Shown here: positions 8,498 through 16,116 of the stretch, piece after piece
Layout of the letters: every line of letters begins with the position of its first letter
Numbering within the stretch: position 1 is the first letter of the stretch
From: Pseudomonas cremoricolorata
Lineage (GTDB): Bacteria; Pseudomonadota; Gammaproteobacteria; Pseudomonadales; Pseudomonadaceae
Length of the DNA: 64,000 nt
Direction: 5' to 3'
Assembly: GCF_000759535.1 (NCBI RefSeq)
Contig: NZ_CP009455.1
Location: 2,170,001-2,234,000, forward strand
The notes under the pieces: model-generated
Told to the model about the DNA's origin: nothing
The model's input: only the letters and a program-made list of their open reading frames with translations
The model's database searches: none
Translations under genes and position numbers: made by a program

Positions 8498-9073
8498 ATG
8501 AGCAATCCGAACAAAGATGTAATCGACGTTCTCAACGACCTGATCGAATACAGCAAGGACGGTGAGAAGGGTTTCAAAGAATCGGCAGATGATGTCAAGC
8601 ACCCGGATCTCAAACGGTTTTTCGCTGAGCGGGCCGCGGCGTGCGCCACTGCTGTGCACGAGCTACAGGCTGAGGTTCGCCACCTGGGCGGTGAACCGAA
8701 AGACTCTACAAGCATTTCCGGCGACCTCCACCGCGGCTGGGTTAACTTCAAGTCGATAGTGACCGGCAAGGACGAAGAGGCGGTGCTGAACGAAGTCGAG
8801 CGCGGCGAAGACCATGCACTCAAGGCTTACAAGGATGCTCGCGAGAAGCTGGTCAAGCTCGGCGCCAACACCAACCATGCCGCGCCATTGGGTACTACCG
8901 GCCATGCAGCGCCACTGGGCACCACCACCACTGCGCCAGCCGACGCGATCACCGGTTCTGTAGCCGACAACGCGACCAGGGCCTTCATCTTGGTCCAGGA
9001 GCAGCTCGATGGCGTGCAGCGCAATCACGACCAGGTCAAAGCCCTGCGTGACCAGGCGCGCGCGCGCTCCTAA
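8498..9073 (+). CDS. PA2169-family (DUF2383) four-helix-bundle protein
   Basis: 191 residues, preceded by a good AAGGAG site at about 8484. Residues 1-120 (VIDVLNDLIEYSKDGEKGF, then DVKHPDLKRFF and ERGEDHALKAYKDA) match the PA2169/DUF2383 family, a ferritin-like helical bundle of unassigned role often seen among stress or anaerobic genes. Residues 127-134 and 136-143 are a small direct repeat, HAAPLGTT, in a low-complexity linker before a C-terminal helix (NATRAFILVQEQLDGV). A sigma-54-like promoter precedes it. The stop overlaps the stop of the convergent GGDEF gene by 4 bases. No signal peptide is seen, so a cytoplasmic location is expected. Confidence 0.8.
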   Translation: MSNPNKDVIDVLNDLIEYSKDGEKGFKESADDVKHPDLKRFFAERAAACATAVHELQAEVRHLGGEPKDSTSISGDLHRGWVNFKSIVTGKDEEAVLNEVERGEDHALKAYKDAREKLVKLGANTNHAAPLGTTGHAAPLGTTTTAPADAITGSVADNATRAFILVQEQLDGVQRNHDQVKALRDQARARS

Positions 9074-10632
9074 GCCAGCGCACCCTCTACCCGGTTACGG
9101 CCTGCGGCCTTAGCCCGGTAGAGCGCTTCATCCGCCAAGCCCAGCAAGGTCGTCAGATCGTGCTGGGTTTGTGCTGTGTGTACGGCAATGCCGATGCTCA
9201 CCGTCACCGGCGCGCTGTCGCCGCCGAACGGCGGTAGCGCCGCCACTGCCTTGCGAATCCGCTCAGCCAGCCAATAGGCACCGGCCAGGTCAGTTTCCGG
9301 CAGCACCACCTGAAACTCCTCACCGCCGTAACGCGCGGCCAGATCGGCAGGCCGCCTGATGCAGCGCTGCAGGGTCAGCGCCACCTCGCGCAGCGCATGG
9401 TCGCCGCCGGCATGGCCATGACGCTGGTTGAAGGCCTTGAAGTCATCGACATCGATCATCAGCACCGCCAGCGGCTGCGCATTGCGCTGGGCGCGCGCCC
9501 ATTCCTGCCGTAACACCTGATCCAGACGCCGGCGGTTGGCCAGGCCGGTCAGGCCGTCGGTGGCTGCCAGCGCTTCGAGGTTCTGTTCGGCCACTTGGCG
9601 CCGGCGCAGTTCGCGGCCCAGCAGCAGGCTCAGCCAGAGGATCGCCAGGCACAACACGCCTGTGGCACCCCCGACCAGCATCGCGGTGCGCCGCCAGGGC
9701 GCGAACACTTCATCCACGGAATGCACCACCAGCACGATCAGCGGCAGGTCGGCGACCTTGGCGAAGGTGTACATGCGCCGCTCGCCGTTACGTTCTGCCG
9801 AAGGGGCGATGAAACTACCCTTATGCTCACTGATGATGCGCTGGAAGTTGGGCCGCGCGCCGTAGTTGCTGCCCACTTGCGGGTCGCCCGCGCGCACGGG
9901 TTGGCGCGCAAGCAACTGGCCATCGAGGTTGAACAGGTTGACGCTGCTGTCTTCGCCCACGTCCAGGCGCTTGAACAGCTCGTCGAAGTACGACAGGCGC
10001 AGCGCCCCGGCAGCGATGCCGAGAAACTCGCCATGTTCGCCGGAAATGCGCCGGGTGAAACTGATGCACCAGTCCAGATCGCCCAGGCGCGCCTTGAACG
10101 GCGGACTGATCAACAGCCCGAGCCCCGGCTGGCTACGGTGCGTCTGGAACGGCGCGGTGTCGGCAAAATTGGCCTGGCGCGGCGTGCTGCTGGTGGAATC
10201 GCCGCGCACGTCGCCGTTGCTATCGAGCCAGAGGATGTCGCCGCGCACCGGCGTGGTAAAGGCTTGGCTGAACAAGATTTGCTGGCGCAATTGCGGTGGC
10301 AGGCGCAGCAGTTCTGGGTGCTTGACGCCCCAGATCACACCGCGCAGCGATTGATCGTACAGCTCGACGTTGCGCAGGATGTCGCTCTCGATGAGCTGCA
10401 CGATGTTGTTCGATGCGCGGATCGCCGCCTGCTCGATGCCATCGCGCTCGCGCGCCAGCAGATAGCCGACGATGCTGACGATGGCCAGCACTGCAAGACA
10501 ACTGCCCAGGCTCAGCGACAATTCCGGACGAGACTTGAACACGGCGAACAAAGCGCTAGGCGAGGGCAACGGCAGGCTCACGGTTCTATAACCCTGCAAA
10601 GCGTGCGGGGTTGCGGTGAAGGAAGGCGCCAT
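9070..10632 (-). CDS. Membrane diguanylate cyclase (CACHE-type sensor, GGDEF)
   Basis: 520 residues from ATG 10632; a TTG nine codons upstream is possible and no strong ribosome site settles the choice. A membrane helix (LGSCLAVLAIVSIVGYLLA, about 40-60) is followed by a periplasmic double-CACHE-like sensor to about 320. A second helix (AMLVGGATGVLCLAILWLSLLLG) and a C-terminal GGDEF domain follow. The active site is GGEEF at 436-440, a canonical active variant, and an RPAD inhibitory (RxxD) I-site lies five residues before the YGG, so product inhibition by c-di-GMP is likely. It should make c-di-GMP in response to an extracytoplasmic ligand. No EAL domain is present. Confidence 0.88.
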   Translation of the reverse strand: MAPSFTATPHALQGYRTVSLPLPSPSALFAVFKSRPELSLSLGSCLAVLAIVSIVGYLLARERDGIEQAAIRASNNIVQLIESDILRNVELYDQSLRGVIWGVKHPELLRLPPQLRQQILFSQAFTTPVRGDILWLDSNGDVRGDSTSSTPRQANFADTAPFQTHRSQPGLGLLISPPFKARLGDLDWCISFTRRISGEHGEFLGIAAGALRLSYFDELFKRLDVGEDSSVNLFNLDGQLLARQPVRAGDPQVGSNYGARPNFQRIISEHKGSFIAPSAERNGERRMYTFAKVADLPLIVLVVHSVDEVFAPWRRTAMLVGGATGVLCLAILWLSLLLGRELRRRQVAEQNLEALAATDGLTGLANRRRLDQVLRQEWARAQRNAQPLAVLMIDVDDFKAFNQRHGHAGGDHALREVALTLQRCIRRPADLAARYGGEEFQVVLPETDLAGAYWLAERIRKAVAALPPFGGDSAPVTVSIGIAVHTAQTQHDLTTLLGLADEALYRAKAAGRNRVEGALA

Positions 10633-10772
10633 TCTAGGCAAGCGTAGATTGTCGGACAACTACTACGGGAGCATGGCCCAGAGATGTCAACGCGGCTGAG
10701 CGACCCTCGCGCCAGCCGCCGTGACGCCAGCCGCGGCGCAGCGTCAACGGCTGCGCCAGGGCGGCAAATGGC

Positions 10773-12104
10773 TCAGAACACGTTGATCGGATAATCGACG
10801 ATGACTCGCACTTCGTCGTTGTCCCGGTCGACCGAGGAATAGCCGCGACTGCCGCGGTGGCTGGCATAGCGCAGCAACACCGAGAGGTCCTTGGCGGCGC
10901 CTTGCTGGACCACGTACTTCACATCCAGATCGCGCTCCCAATGCCGCGCATCCTTGCCATCGGCGCTGTACCAGCTGCCATAGCCAACGCTGTCGGCATT
11001 CGCCCGGGTGAGGTCGAGGGTGCCGCGCGAGTACGACACGGTCGAGGTCAGCCCCGGCACGCCGAGGCCGGCGAAGTCGTAGGCGTACTGCAGTTTCCAC
11101 GAGCGTTCGTGGGGGCCGTTGAAGTCCGAGTACATCCGCGAGTTGTCGAGGAACACGCTGTCGCCCTGGTTGATGTAGTCGAACGGCGTGTCGCCGTTGA
11201 CCCGCTGGTAGGCGGCAGTGACGCTGTGCGCGCCGGCGGCGACGATCAGGTGCAGACTGAAGGTGGTGTTGTCGATGTCGCCGAGCAGCGATTTGCCAGT
11301 GTCCTCGGTGCGGTACAGGTTCAGCCCAGGGTTGAGGCTGAGCTGATCGTTGACCACGTAGGTGTATTCGAGGTTGAGGTAGTGCTGGCGCCAGATGTCC
11401 TTGAGTTCTGCGCTGTACAGGCTGGCGCTGAAGGCATCGGTGCCGGTCCAGGTGCCGCCGGCCCAGTTCAGGTGGTCGCTGTGACGACCTTCGGGCAGGC
11501 TCGCATAGAAACTGTCGATACGGCGGTGGCCGCTCTGGTTGTAGGGCTTGGTGAAGCTGGCCTGGCCGGCTTCGAGCAGTAGACCATCGAGCGAGGTGTT
11601 GCTCAGGCTGACGCCGCGGAAGGTCTGCGGCAGCATGCGGGTTTCGCCGCCGGCGATCACCGGGTTGTTGATGAACAGATCGCCTGCCTTGAGCTCGGTG
11701 TCGAAGGCGCGCAGCTTCAGCGCCGCTCCGGCGGTGGAGAACGAGCGGGGCGCGGCGCCAAGTTCGCCATCGCTGCGCTGGTTCAGCGGCAGGATGCTGC
11801 TGCCGGCGTGGCCGCCGCCGCCGTCGAGCTTCAGGCCGAGCATGGCGAAGGCATCGACACCCACGCCGACCGTGCCTTCGGTATAGCCCGACTCGAAGCG
11901 CGCCACTGCGCCTTGGCCCCACTCGCGGTTGTCATGCACACCCGCGTCGAGCTGATTGCGATGGAAGTAGGCATTGCGCAGCTTGATGTTCAGCGACGAG
12001 CCGGCCACGAACCCTTCCTGGGCGGCCTCATCGGCCAGGGTGTGGGCAGGCATCGTTGCAGCCATTGCAACGAACAGCGGGGTATAGCGGAATGCGGACA
12101 GCAC
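10773..12104 (-). CDS. OprD-family outer-membrane porin
   Basis: 443 residues from GTG 12104, which follows AAAGGAG by 9 bases; this defines the start. A signal peptide ([14 protein letters not shown], cleavage expected before DEAAQEGF) precedes a beta-rich barrel with alternating polar and aromatic strands, and the protein ends in Phe (DYPINVF), the usual C-terminal mark of outer-membrane barrels. Internal motifs such as [21 protein letters not shown] and [17 protein letters not shown] fit the OprD family of substrate-specific channels. The substrate cannot be read from sequence. A GC-rich hairpin (arms GGCGCAGC and GCTGCGCC) lies about 15-40 bases downstream of the stop, without a T-run. 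Confidence 0.85.
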   Translation of the reverse strand: MLSAFRYTPLFVAMAATMPAHTLADEAAQEGFVAGSSLNIKLRNAYFHRNQLDAGVHDNREWGQGAVARFESGYTEGTVGVGVDAFAMLGLKLDGGGGHAGSSILPLNQRSDGELGAAPRSFSTAGAALKLRAFDTELKAGDLFINNPVIAGGETRMLPQTFRGVSLSNTSLDGLLLEAGQASFTKPYNQSGHRRIDSFYASLPEGRHSDHLNWAGGTWTGTDAFSASLYSAELKDIWRQHYLNLEYTYVVNDQLSLNPGLNLYRTEDTGKSLLGDIDNTTFSLHLIVAAGAHSVTAAYQRVNGDTPFDYINQGDSVFLDNSRMYSDFNGPHERSWKLQYAYDFAGLGVPGLTSTVSYSRGTLDLTRANADSVGYGSWYSADGKDARHWERDLDVKYVVQQGAAKDLSVLLRYASHRGSRGYSSVDRDNDEVRVIVDYPINVF

Positions 12105-12196
12105 CGGGCACAGCTCCTTTGCGGGTGACCTCGAGCAGCACGCCAAGGTGCTTTCACCCTGCTGGATAACCGCCTCCCTGCGTCTGCACGAACATG

Positions 12197-12220
12197 AAAA
12201 AGCCGCTGTCTGGCAGCGGC
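12197..12220 (-). terminator. Intrinsic terminator for the small secreted-protein gene
   Basis: A 7-base stem, GCCGCTG with CAGCGGC and a 5-base loop, is preceded on the plus strand by AAAAA, which reads as a T-run after the stem on the minus strand. It lies about 80 bases downstream of the stop at 12299. Confidence 0.7.
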
Positions 12221-12298
12221 CTTGCAGGCTAACACGCGAGGATCTCAGCGCAACCGTAGGTTGCAGGAAAACGGCCCGGCGTGTCGTGCGTGCCGTGT

Positions 12299-12511
12299 TC
12301 AGCTGTCGATGTGATCGTCCGCCTGAAGCTTCGAAGCGGTCTGCTGCGCGTCTTTAACCACGTCGCGCTGCTGCGCGAAAAGCGCTTCGGCGTGTTCGGC
12401 CACGGCCTGGTTGCGCGCGGCGAACACCGGGGACTCTTCGGCGAAGGCCAGGGGCGACAACAACACCGAAGACAGAACGAAGACGCTGGCAAGACCCATA
12501 CTGTTGGACAT
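12299..12511 (-). CDS. Small exported protein of unknown function
   Basis: 70 residues from ATG 12511, with a modest AAGGTAG site upstream. Residues 1-24 are a signal peptide ([20 protein letters not shown], cleavage before EESP). The mature part of about 46 residues is a single charged helix rich in Ala, Gln and Glu ([22 protein letters not shown]) ending DDHIDS. No domain is recognised; a small periplasmic helical protein is all that can be said. A longer in-frame version starting at 12613 would place the signal peptide internally and is not favoured. It has its own terminator at 12197-12220. Confidence 0.65.
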   Translation of the reverse strand: MSNSMGLASVFVLSSVLLSPLAFAEESPVFAARNQAVAEHAEALFAQQRDVVKDAQQTASKLQADDHIDS

Positions 12512-12685
12512 GATGTAACTACCTTCTTGCTTGGCAAGTGCTATGTGAACGCCACTACGGTAGTCCCTGGACAGAGGCGGAAACAGCGCCGGGTTGAATA
12601 AGCACTGTTGCAAAAAAGGTAAAGATAGCCGGCCGTTCGCCGCACGATCGCCGTCAAACCCGCGCCGTTGAGCGGCGCCGGGGTA

Positions 12686-13420
12686 TCAGAAGCCGATGAA
12701 GGCGTAGCGCGCAGAGGGCTGTGCGGTGAACTGTACGCCCAGAGCCGCCAGGGTATCGCTGAGGGCCTGGTCTTCGATGTGCAACTGCCAGGCCTGATCG
12801 GCGACTTGGGCGCTTGCGTCCAGCGCGGCGGCCAGCGCGCCCATGTCCGGCAGCCATGCGGTGAAACCGTTGCCCTTGAGTGCGCTGGTGGTCATGCCCA
12901 GGGCCTGGCACACGGCGACCTTGGCGGCGATGTCGTCACGGTCGGCCTGGCGCGAAGCTTCGATCAAGGCGCGCAAGTGCGGATCGACGGCGATCTGACC
13001 ATGAATCAACTCGGGGCCTTGCTCCCAGGCTTCGCTGGGGCAGTCCTTGTTCTCGGGACGCAGCGGAATATGCGGGTTGATTTCCATGGGGTAGATGCGG
13101 CAGACCAGCGGTCGATCCTCATAGATGCTGCAGCGGTCGGCCGCATCCAGGTGCAGGCAGCGTCCGGGGTTGAAGGCGGCGAAGGTCACCGAGACCCGCA
13201 CTTCACCGGCCCCGCACGGCACCGCCAACGAGCGGCGCAACACGTGTTCACGCTGCTCGAGCGGCATGCCTGGCCCATCACTGATGAAGCCTTCGATGAG
13301 CACGATCACCTGGCCGCCGCGGGCAGCCCAGTGCCGGGTTTCGTCGAGGGTCAGCGGCACGTGGTGGCCGCTGCAGCATTTGCCACAACCGGTGCAGGCG
13401 AAGCGCAACGCGGTGCTCAC
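12686..13420 (-). CDS. YkgJ-family cysteine cluster protein
   Basis: 244 residues. The N-terminal CTGCGKCCSGHHVPL and the later CLHLDAADRCSIYEDRPLVCRIYPM are the paired Cys motifs of the YkgJ/UPF0153 (CxxCxxCC) family, thought to bind zinc or an iron-sulphur cluster. The start was taken as GTG 13420 because it overlaps the upstream stop as GTGA, the usual coupled arrangement; a GTG six codons earlier (13438) is the alternative. It is probably co-transcribed with the small exported-protein gene upstream. A short hairpin (GCGCCG-TTGAG-CGGCGC, 12662-12678) lies just past the stop, without a T-run. The biochemical role of the family is unknown. Confidence 0.78.
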   Translation of the reverse strand: MSTALRFACTGCGKCCSGHHVPLTLDETRHWAARGGQVIVLIEGFISDGPGMPLEQREHVLRRSLAVPCGAGEVRVSVTFAAFNPGRCLHLDAADRCSIYEDRPLVCRIYPMEINPHIPLRPENKDCPSEAWEQGPELIHGQIAVDPHLRALIEASRQADRDDIAAKVAVCQALGMTTSALKGNGFTAWLPDMGALAAALDASAQVADQAWQLHIEDQALSDTLAALGVQFTAQPSARYAFIGF

Positions 13421-13728
13421 GACTTGCCCGAGGTCCACTCGCTGACGAAGGCCTTCTGCACGCGACGGTCATACAGGCACAGCTCGGTGCCGGTGCGGCC
13501 CTTCATGTACTTCTGCGGGTACACGCCTTCGATGAGCATGGCGCTGTAGCCGACCTGGTCGTCGAACTCGGCAGGCTTGCCACGGGCGTGGGCATCTTTG
13601 AACTGGCTGGCGGCCAGGCAGCTCTTGAGCATCAGTTGACGGTGTTCGTTCCAGGCCTGGCTGCTGGAGGCATGGGCAGCGCCACTGGCCAAGGCGCAGG
13701 TGATCAGGATGGAGCAGAAAAACTTCAT
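13417..13728 (-). CDS. Small exported protein with two mature cysteines, unknown function
   Basis: 103 residues. The N-terminus KFFCSILITCALASGAAHA is a clear signal peptide with cleavage expected before SSSQAW. The mature part keeps two Cys (in KSCLAASQ and TELCLYDRR) that could form one disulphide. Its 3' end overlaps the YkgJ-type gene by 4 bases (GTGA), so the two are coupled. I do not recognise the family. Size, signal peptide and disulphide pattern would fit a periplasmic inhibitor or immunity-like protein, but nothing in the sequence proves this and no toxin gene is adjacent. Confidence 0.65.
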   Translation of the reverse strand: MKFFCSILITCALASGAAHASSSQAWNEHRQLMLKSCLAASQFKDAHARGKPAEFDDQVGYSAMLIEGVYPQKYMKGRTGTELCLYDRRVQKAFVSEWTSGKS

Positions 13729-13822
13729 ACGCGATACCGGCTAATTCATTTAAAGACGCTGAATTATGCCCGACCCGTGTCAGTCGGCAACCCTGCGGTT
13801 ATGTCTCCAGGTATCAGAAGGC

Positions 13823-14722
13823 TCAATGCTCACCAAACACCACGCTGCGTGCCGCCACCAACAGACAGTCGGTCAGCTCGGGTGATGAGAACTTGGTGAG
13901 AATCGCGTTGGCACCGGCCAGGCGAGCCTTCTCGCCACTCATGGTGCTGTCCAGCGAGGTGTGCAGCAGGATGTACAGGTGCTTGAAGTCGGGTGTTTCA
14001 CGCAGCGTGCGGGTAAGGGCGTAGCCATCCATCTCGGACATTTCGATGTCCGACACCACGATGTTGATTTCCAGGGCGGTGCCCTGCAACTCCAACAGCA
14101 GCTCGATGGCTTCCTTGGCGCTGCGTGCGGTGTGGCAGTCGATGCCCAGGTTGCGCAGGGTGTGGATCGACTGCTGCAAGGCGACCTGACTGTCGTCCAC
14201 CACCAGAATGTTGGCCGCAGCGAACAGGCTGGCGGCGTCCTCGTCGAGGGTTTCCGGCGCCGGAGCCGGCGGCGGCGGGGCGATGCCGTGGATGACCTTC
14301 TCGATGTCCAGTACCTGCACCAGTTGATCGTCCACCCGAGTCACGCCGGTGATGAACGAGCGGCTGCCCGAGCCGTAGGGTGGCGGTTTGATGTCGGTCG
14401 TTCGGCAGTGAATGATGCGCACTACCGCTTGCACGTGCAGGGCCTGGCGCGAGCGGCTGATCTCGGTGACGATCAGGCAGCCGCTGTCGGGCTGCTCCAG
14501 CGGGCGCTCACCCAGCGCACGGGCCAGGTCGATCACCGACAGCGGATTACCGCGCAGGGTTGCCACACCCTTCACATGAGGGTGGGCTTCGGGCAGCCGA
14601 GTCAGGCTCGGGCAGGGAATGATTTCGCTGACCTTGAGCAGGTTGATCGCCATCAGCTTGCCGCTGCGCAGGGTGAACAACAGCAGCGACAGCGAGTCGG
14701 CACGGGCGGATTGGGAGGCCAT
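13823..14722 (-). CDS. Chemotaxis protein CheV (CheW-REC)
   Basis: 299 residues. Residues 8-155 form a CheW-like coupling domain (LLLFTLRSGKLMAINLLKVSEII, then GVATLRGNPLSVIDLARALG and ITGVTRVDDQLVQVLDIEKV). A proline-rich linker (APPPPAPAPE) leads to a response-regulator receiver domain at about 170-295 with the acidic pocket LVVDDS and the phospho-acceptor in VVSDIEMSEMDGY (D225). CheV couples chemoreceptors to CheA and acts in adaptation at the membrane arrays. It lies downstream of the lap transporter genes on the same strand but is separated from them by REP sequences, so a shared transcript is uncertain. Confidence 0.92.
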   Translation of the reverse strand: MASQSARADSLSLLLFTLRSGKLMAINLLKVSEIIPCPSLTRLPEAHPHVKGVATLRGNPLSVIDLARALGERPLEQPDSGCLIVTEISRSRQALHVQAVVRIIHCRTTDIKPPPYGSGSRSFITGVTRVDDQLVQVLDIEKVIHGIAPPPPAPAPETLDEDAASLFAAANILVVDDSQVALQQSIHTLRNLGIDCHTARSAKEAIELLLELQGTALEINIVVSDIEMSEMDGYALTRTLRETPDFKHLYILLHTSLDSTMSGEKARLAGANAILTKFSSPELTDCLLVAARSVVFGEH

Positions 14723-14814
14723 CGGGCGACCTTTGCAAAAAGAGGGAATGACTGGTTATCGGCGCGAGGGCGGGGGGCTTTAGCCGAGGAGCAATCCTGG
14801 CTCCCTGAGCTGGG

Positions 14815-14905
14815 CCGGCGTTGCCGGCCTTCGCGACTGAAGTCGCTTGTACACACACACTGTGGGAGCGGCTTCAGCCGCGATGGCCTGCGCAGCAGGC
14901 CCGAC
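14815..14905. repeat. Pair of P. putida-type REP elements, inverted
   Basis: Two short hairpins face each other: GCGACT-GA-AGTCGC (14833-14846) and TGTGGGAGCGGCTTCAGCCGCGA-like (stem GCGGCT-TC-AGCCGC, 14868-14881), joined by an ACACACAC spacer. The second has the typical GTGGGAGCGGC REP core. The pair lies between lapJ and cheV and may limit read-through or stabilise the lapHIJ mRNA end. Confidence 0.75.
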
Positions 14906-14931
14906 CCCGACAGCTCGGAAACCACGCGGCC

Positions 14932-16116
14932 CTACCGCTCGCGCAACGCCTCCCGCGCGCGATTCATCGGCTTGATCAGGTAATCGAGAATGGTCTTCTC
15001 GCCGGTACGGATATCCACCGTCGCGACCATGCCCGGGGTGATCGCAAATTCCTTGCCGGCCTTGTTACGCAGGCTGTCGTGCTCGGTGCGGATGAACACC
15101 CGGTAGTAGTAGATCTCGGGCTTGACCTCATCCTGCAAGGTATCTGGGGAGATGCCTACCACCTGGCCGTCGAGGCTGCCGTACACCGAATAGTCGTAGG
15201 CGCTGATCTTCACCTTGGCGGCTTGTTCGGGGTGGATGAAGGCGATGTCCCGCGGCGAGATGCGCGCCTCGATCAGCAGCCGTTCGTCCATCGGCACGAT
15301 CTTCATCACCTGGCCGCCCGGCTGCACCACGCCGCCGAGGGTGTTGACCTCGATATCCTTGACGATGCCGCGCACCGGCGAACGCAGGGTCAGGCGGGTC
15401 AGCGAGTCGTTGCGTCCGCGGATCACCGCCTTGAGGCTGTCGGCCTCGGCGCTGGCCTTGGCCAGCTCTTCGCGGGCGCGCACCAGGTAGTCCGAACGCG
15501 CCTCGGTGGCCTTGAGCTCCAGTTCCGAGCGCTGGCGGTTCAGGCGAATCACCTCGACCCGGCTGGAGGCGCCGAGCTTGGCCAGGTTCTCGGTGATCTG
15601 CAGTTCGCTGCGCACCAGGCGCAGCGAATCCTGAATGCCGGCCAAGGTCTGTTCCAGGCCCTGGCGGCGAGTCTTGTACAACGCGGTTTCCGCATCGGTC
15701 AGCTCGGTGGAATCGGCCAGACTGGCGGGAAACTGCAATGGCTTGCCGCTGACTTCGGCGCGCAGCCGGGCGACGCTGGCCAATGCGGCGCGGTACTTGG
15801 CCTCGCTCTCGCCGACGTTGGATTCGCTCTTGGTCGGGTCGAGCTGGGCCAGGACCTGATCGCGCTGCACGCGGTCACCCTCGGCGACGTTCATCTGCGC
15901 GACGATGCCGCCTTCGAACGACTGGATCACCTGTTCCCGCGAGCTGGGAATCACCTTGCCGGTGCCGGTGGACACCTCGACCACCTCGAACCACGCCGCC
16001 CAGGCCAGGAAGGCGGCGAGCATCAGCGCGCAGACGATGATGATCCGCCCGGCACGCAGCACGGCGTGGTCATCCTGGCCATCGAGGTAGGAGGCGGGCA
16101 GGCTGTCGCGGCTCAT
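14932..16116 (-). CDS. lapJ: Type I secretion membrane fusion protein, HlyD family (LapJ)
   Basis: 394 residues. A single N-terminal membrane helix (IIIVCALMLAAFLAWAAW, about 25-42) is followed by a lipoyl-like half motif (SFEGGIVAQMNVAEGDRV), a long coiled-coil stretch at about 100-240 and the second lipoyl half (RSPVRGIVKDIEVNTLGGVV). The C-terminal beta-barrel domain ends ITPGMVATVDIRTGEKT, a HlyD-family signature. It bridges the inner-membrane ABC pump and the TolC-type channel. The start overlaps the lapI stop by ATGA and has an AAGGAA site. The symbol follows the lapHIJ naming that I recall for the LapF transporter of P. putida KT2440. Confidence 0.88.
   Translation of the reverse strand: MSRDSLPASYLDGQDDHAVLRAGRIIIVCALMLAAFLAWAAWFEVVEVSTGTGKVIPSSREQVIQSFEGGIVAQMNVAEGDRVQRDQVLAQLDPTKSESNVGESEAKYRAALASVARLRAEVSGKPLQFPASLADSTELTDAETALYKTRRQGLEQTLAGIQDSLRLVRSELQITENLAKLGASSRVEVIRLNRQRSELELKATEARSDYLVRAREELAKASAEADSLKAVIRGRNDSLTRLTLRSPVRGIVKDIEVNTLGGVVQPGGQVMKIVPMDERLLIEARISPRDIAFIHPEQAAKVKISAYDYSVYGSLDGQVVGISPDTLQDEVKPEIYYYRVFIRTEHDSLRNKAGKEFAITPGMVATVDIRTGEKTILDYLIKPMNRAREALRER

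Noticed and set aside
14815..14905. Small RNA gene between cheV and lapJ
   Set aside because: The hairpins are a REP pair; no promoter or T-run was seen to support a separate transcript.
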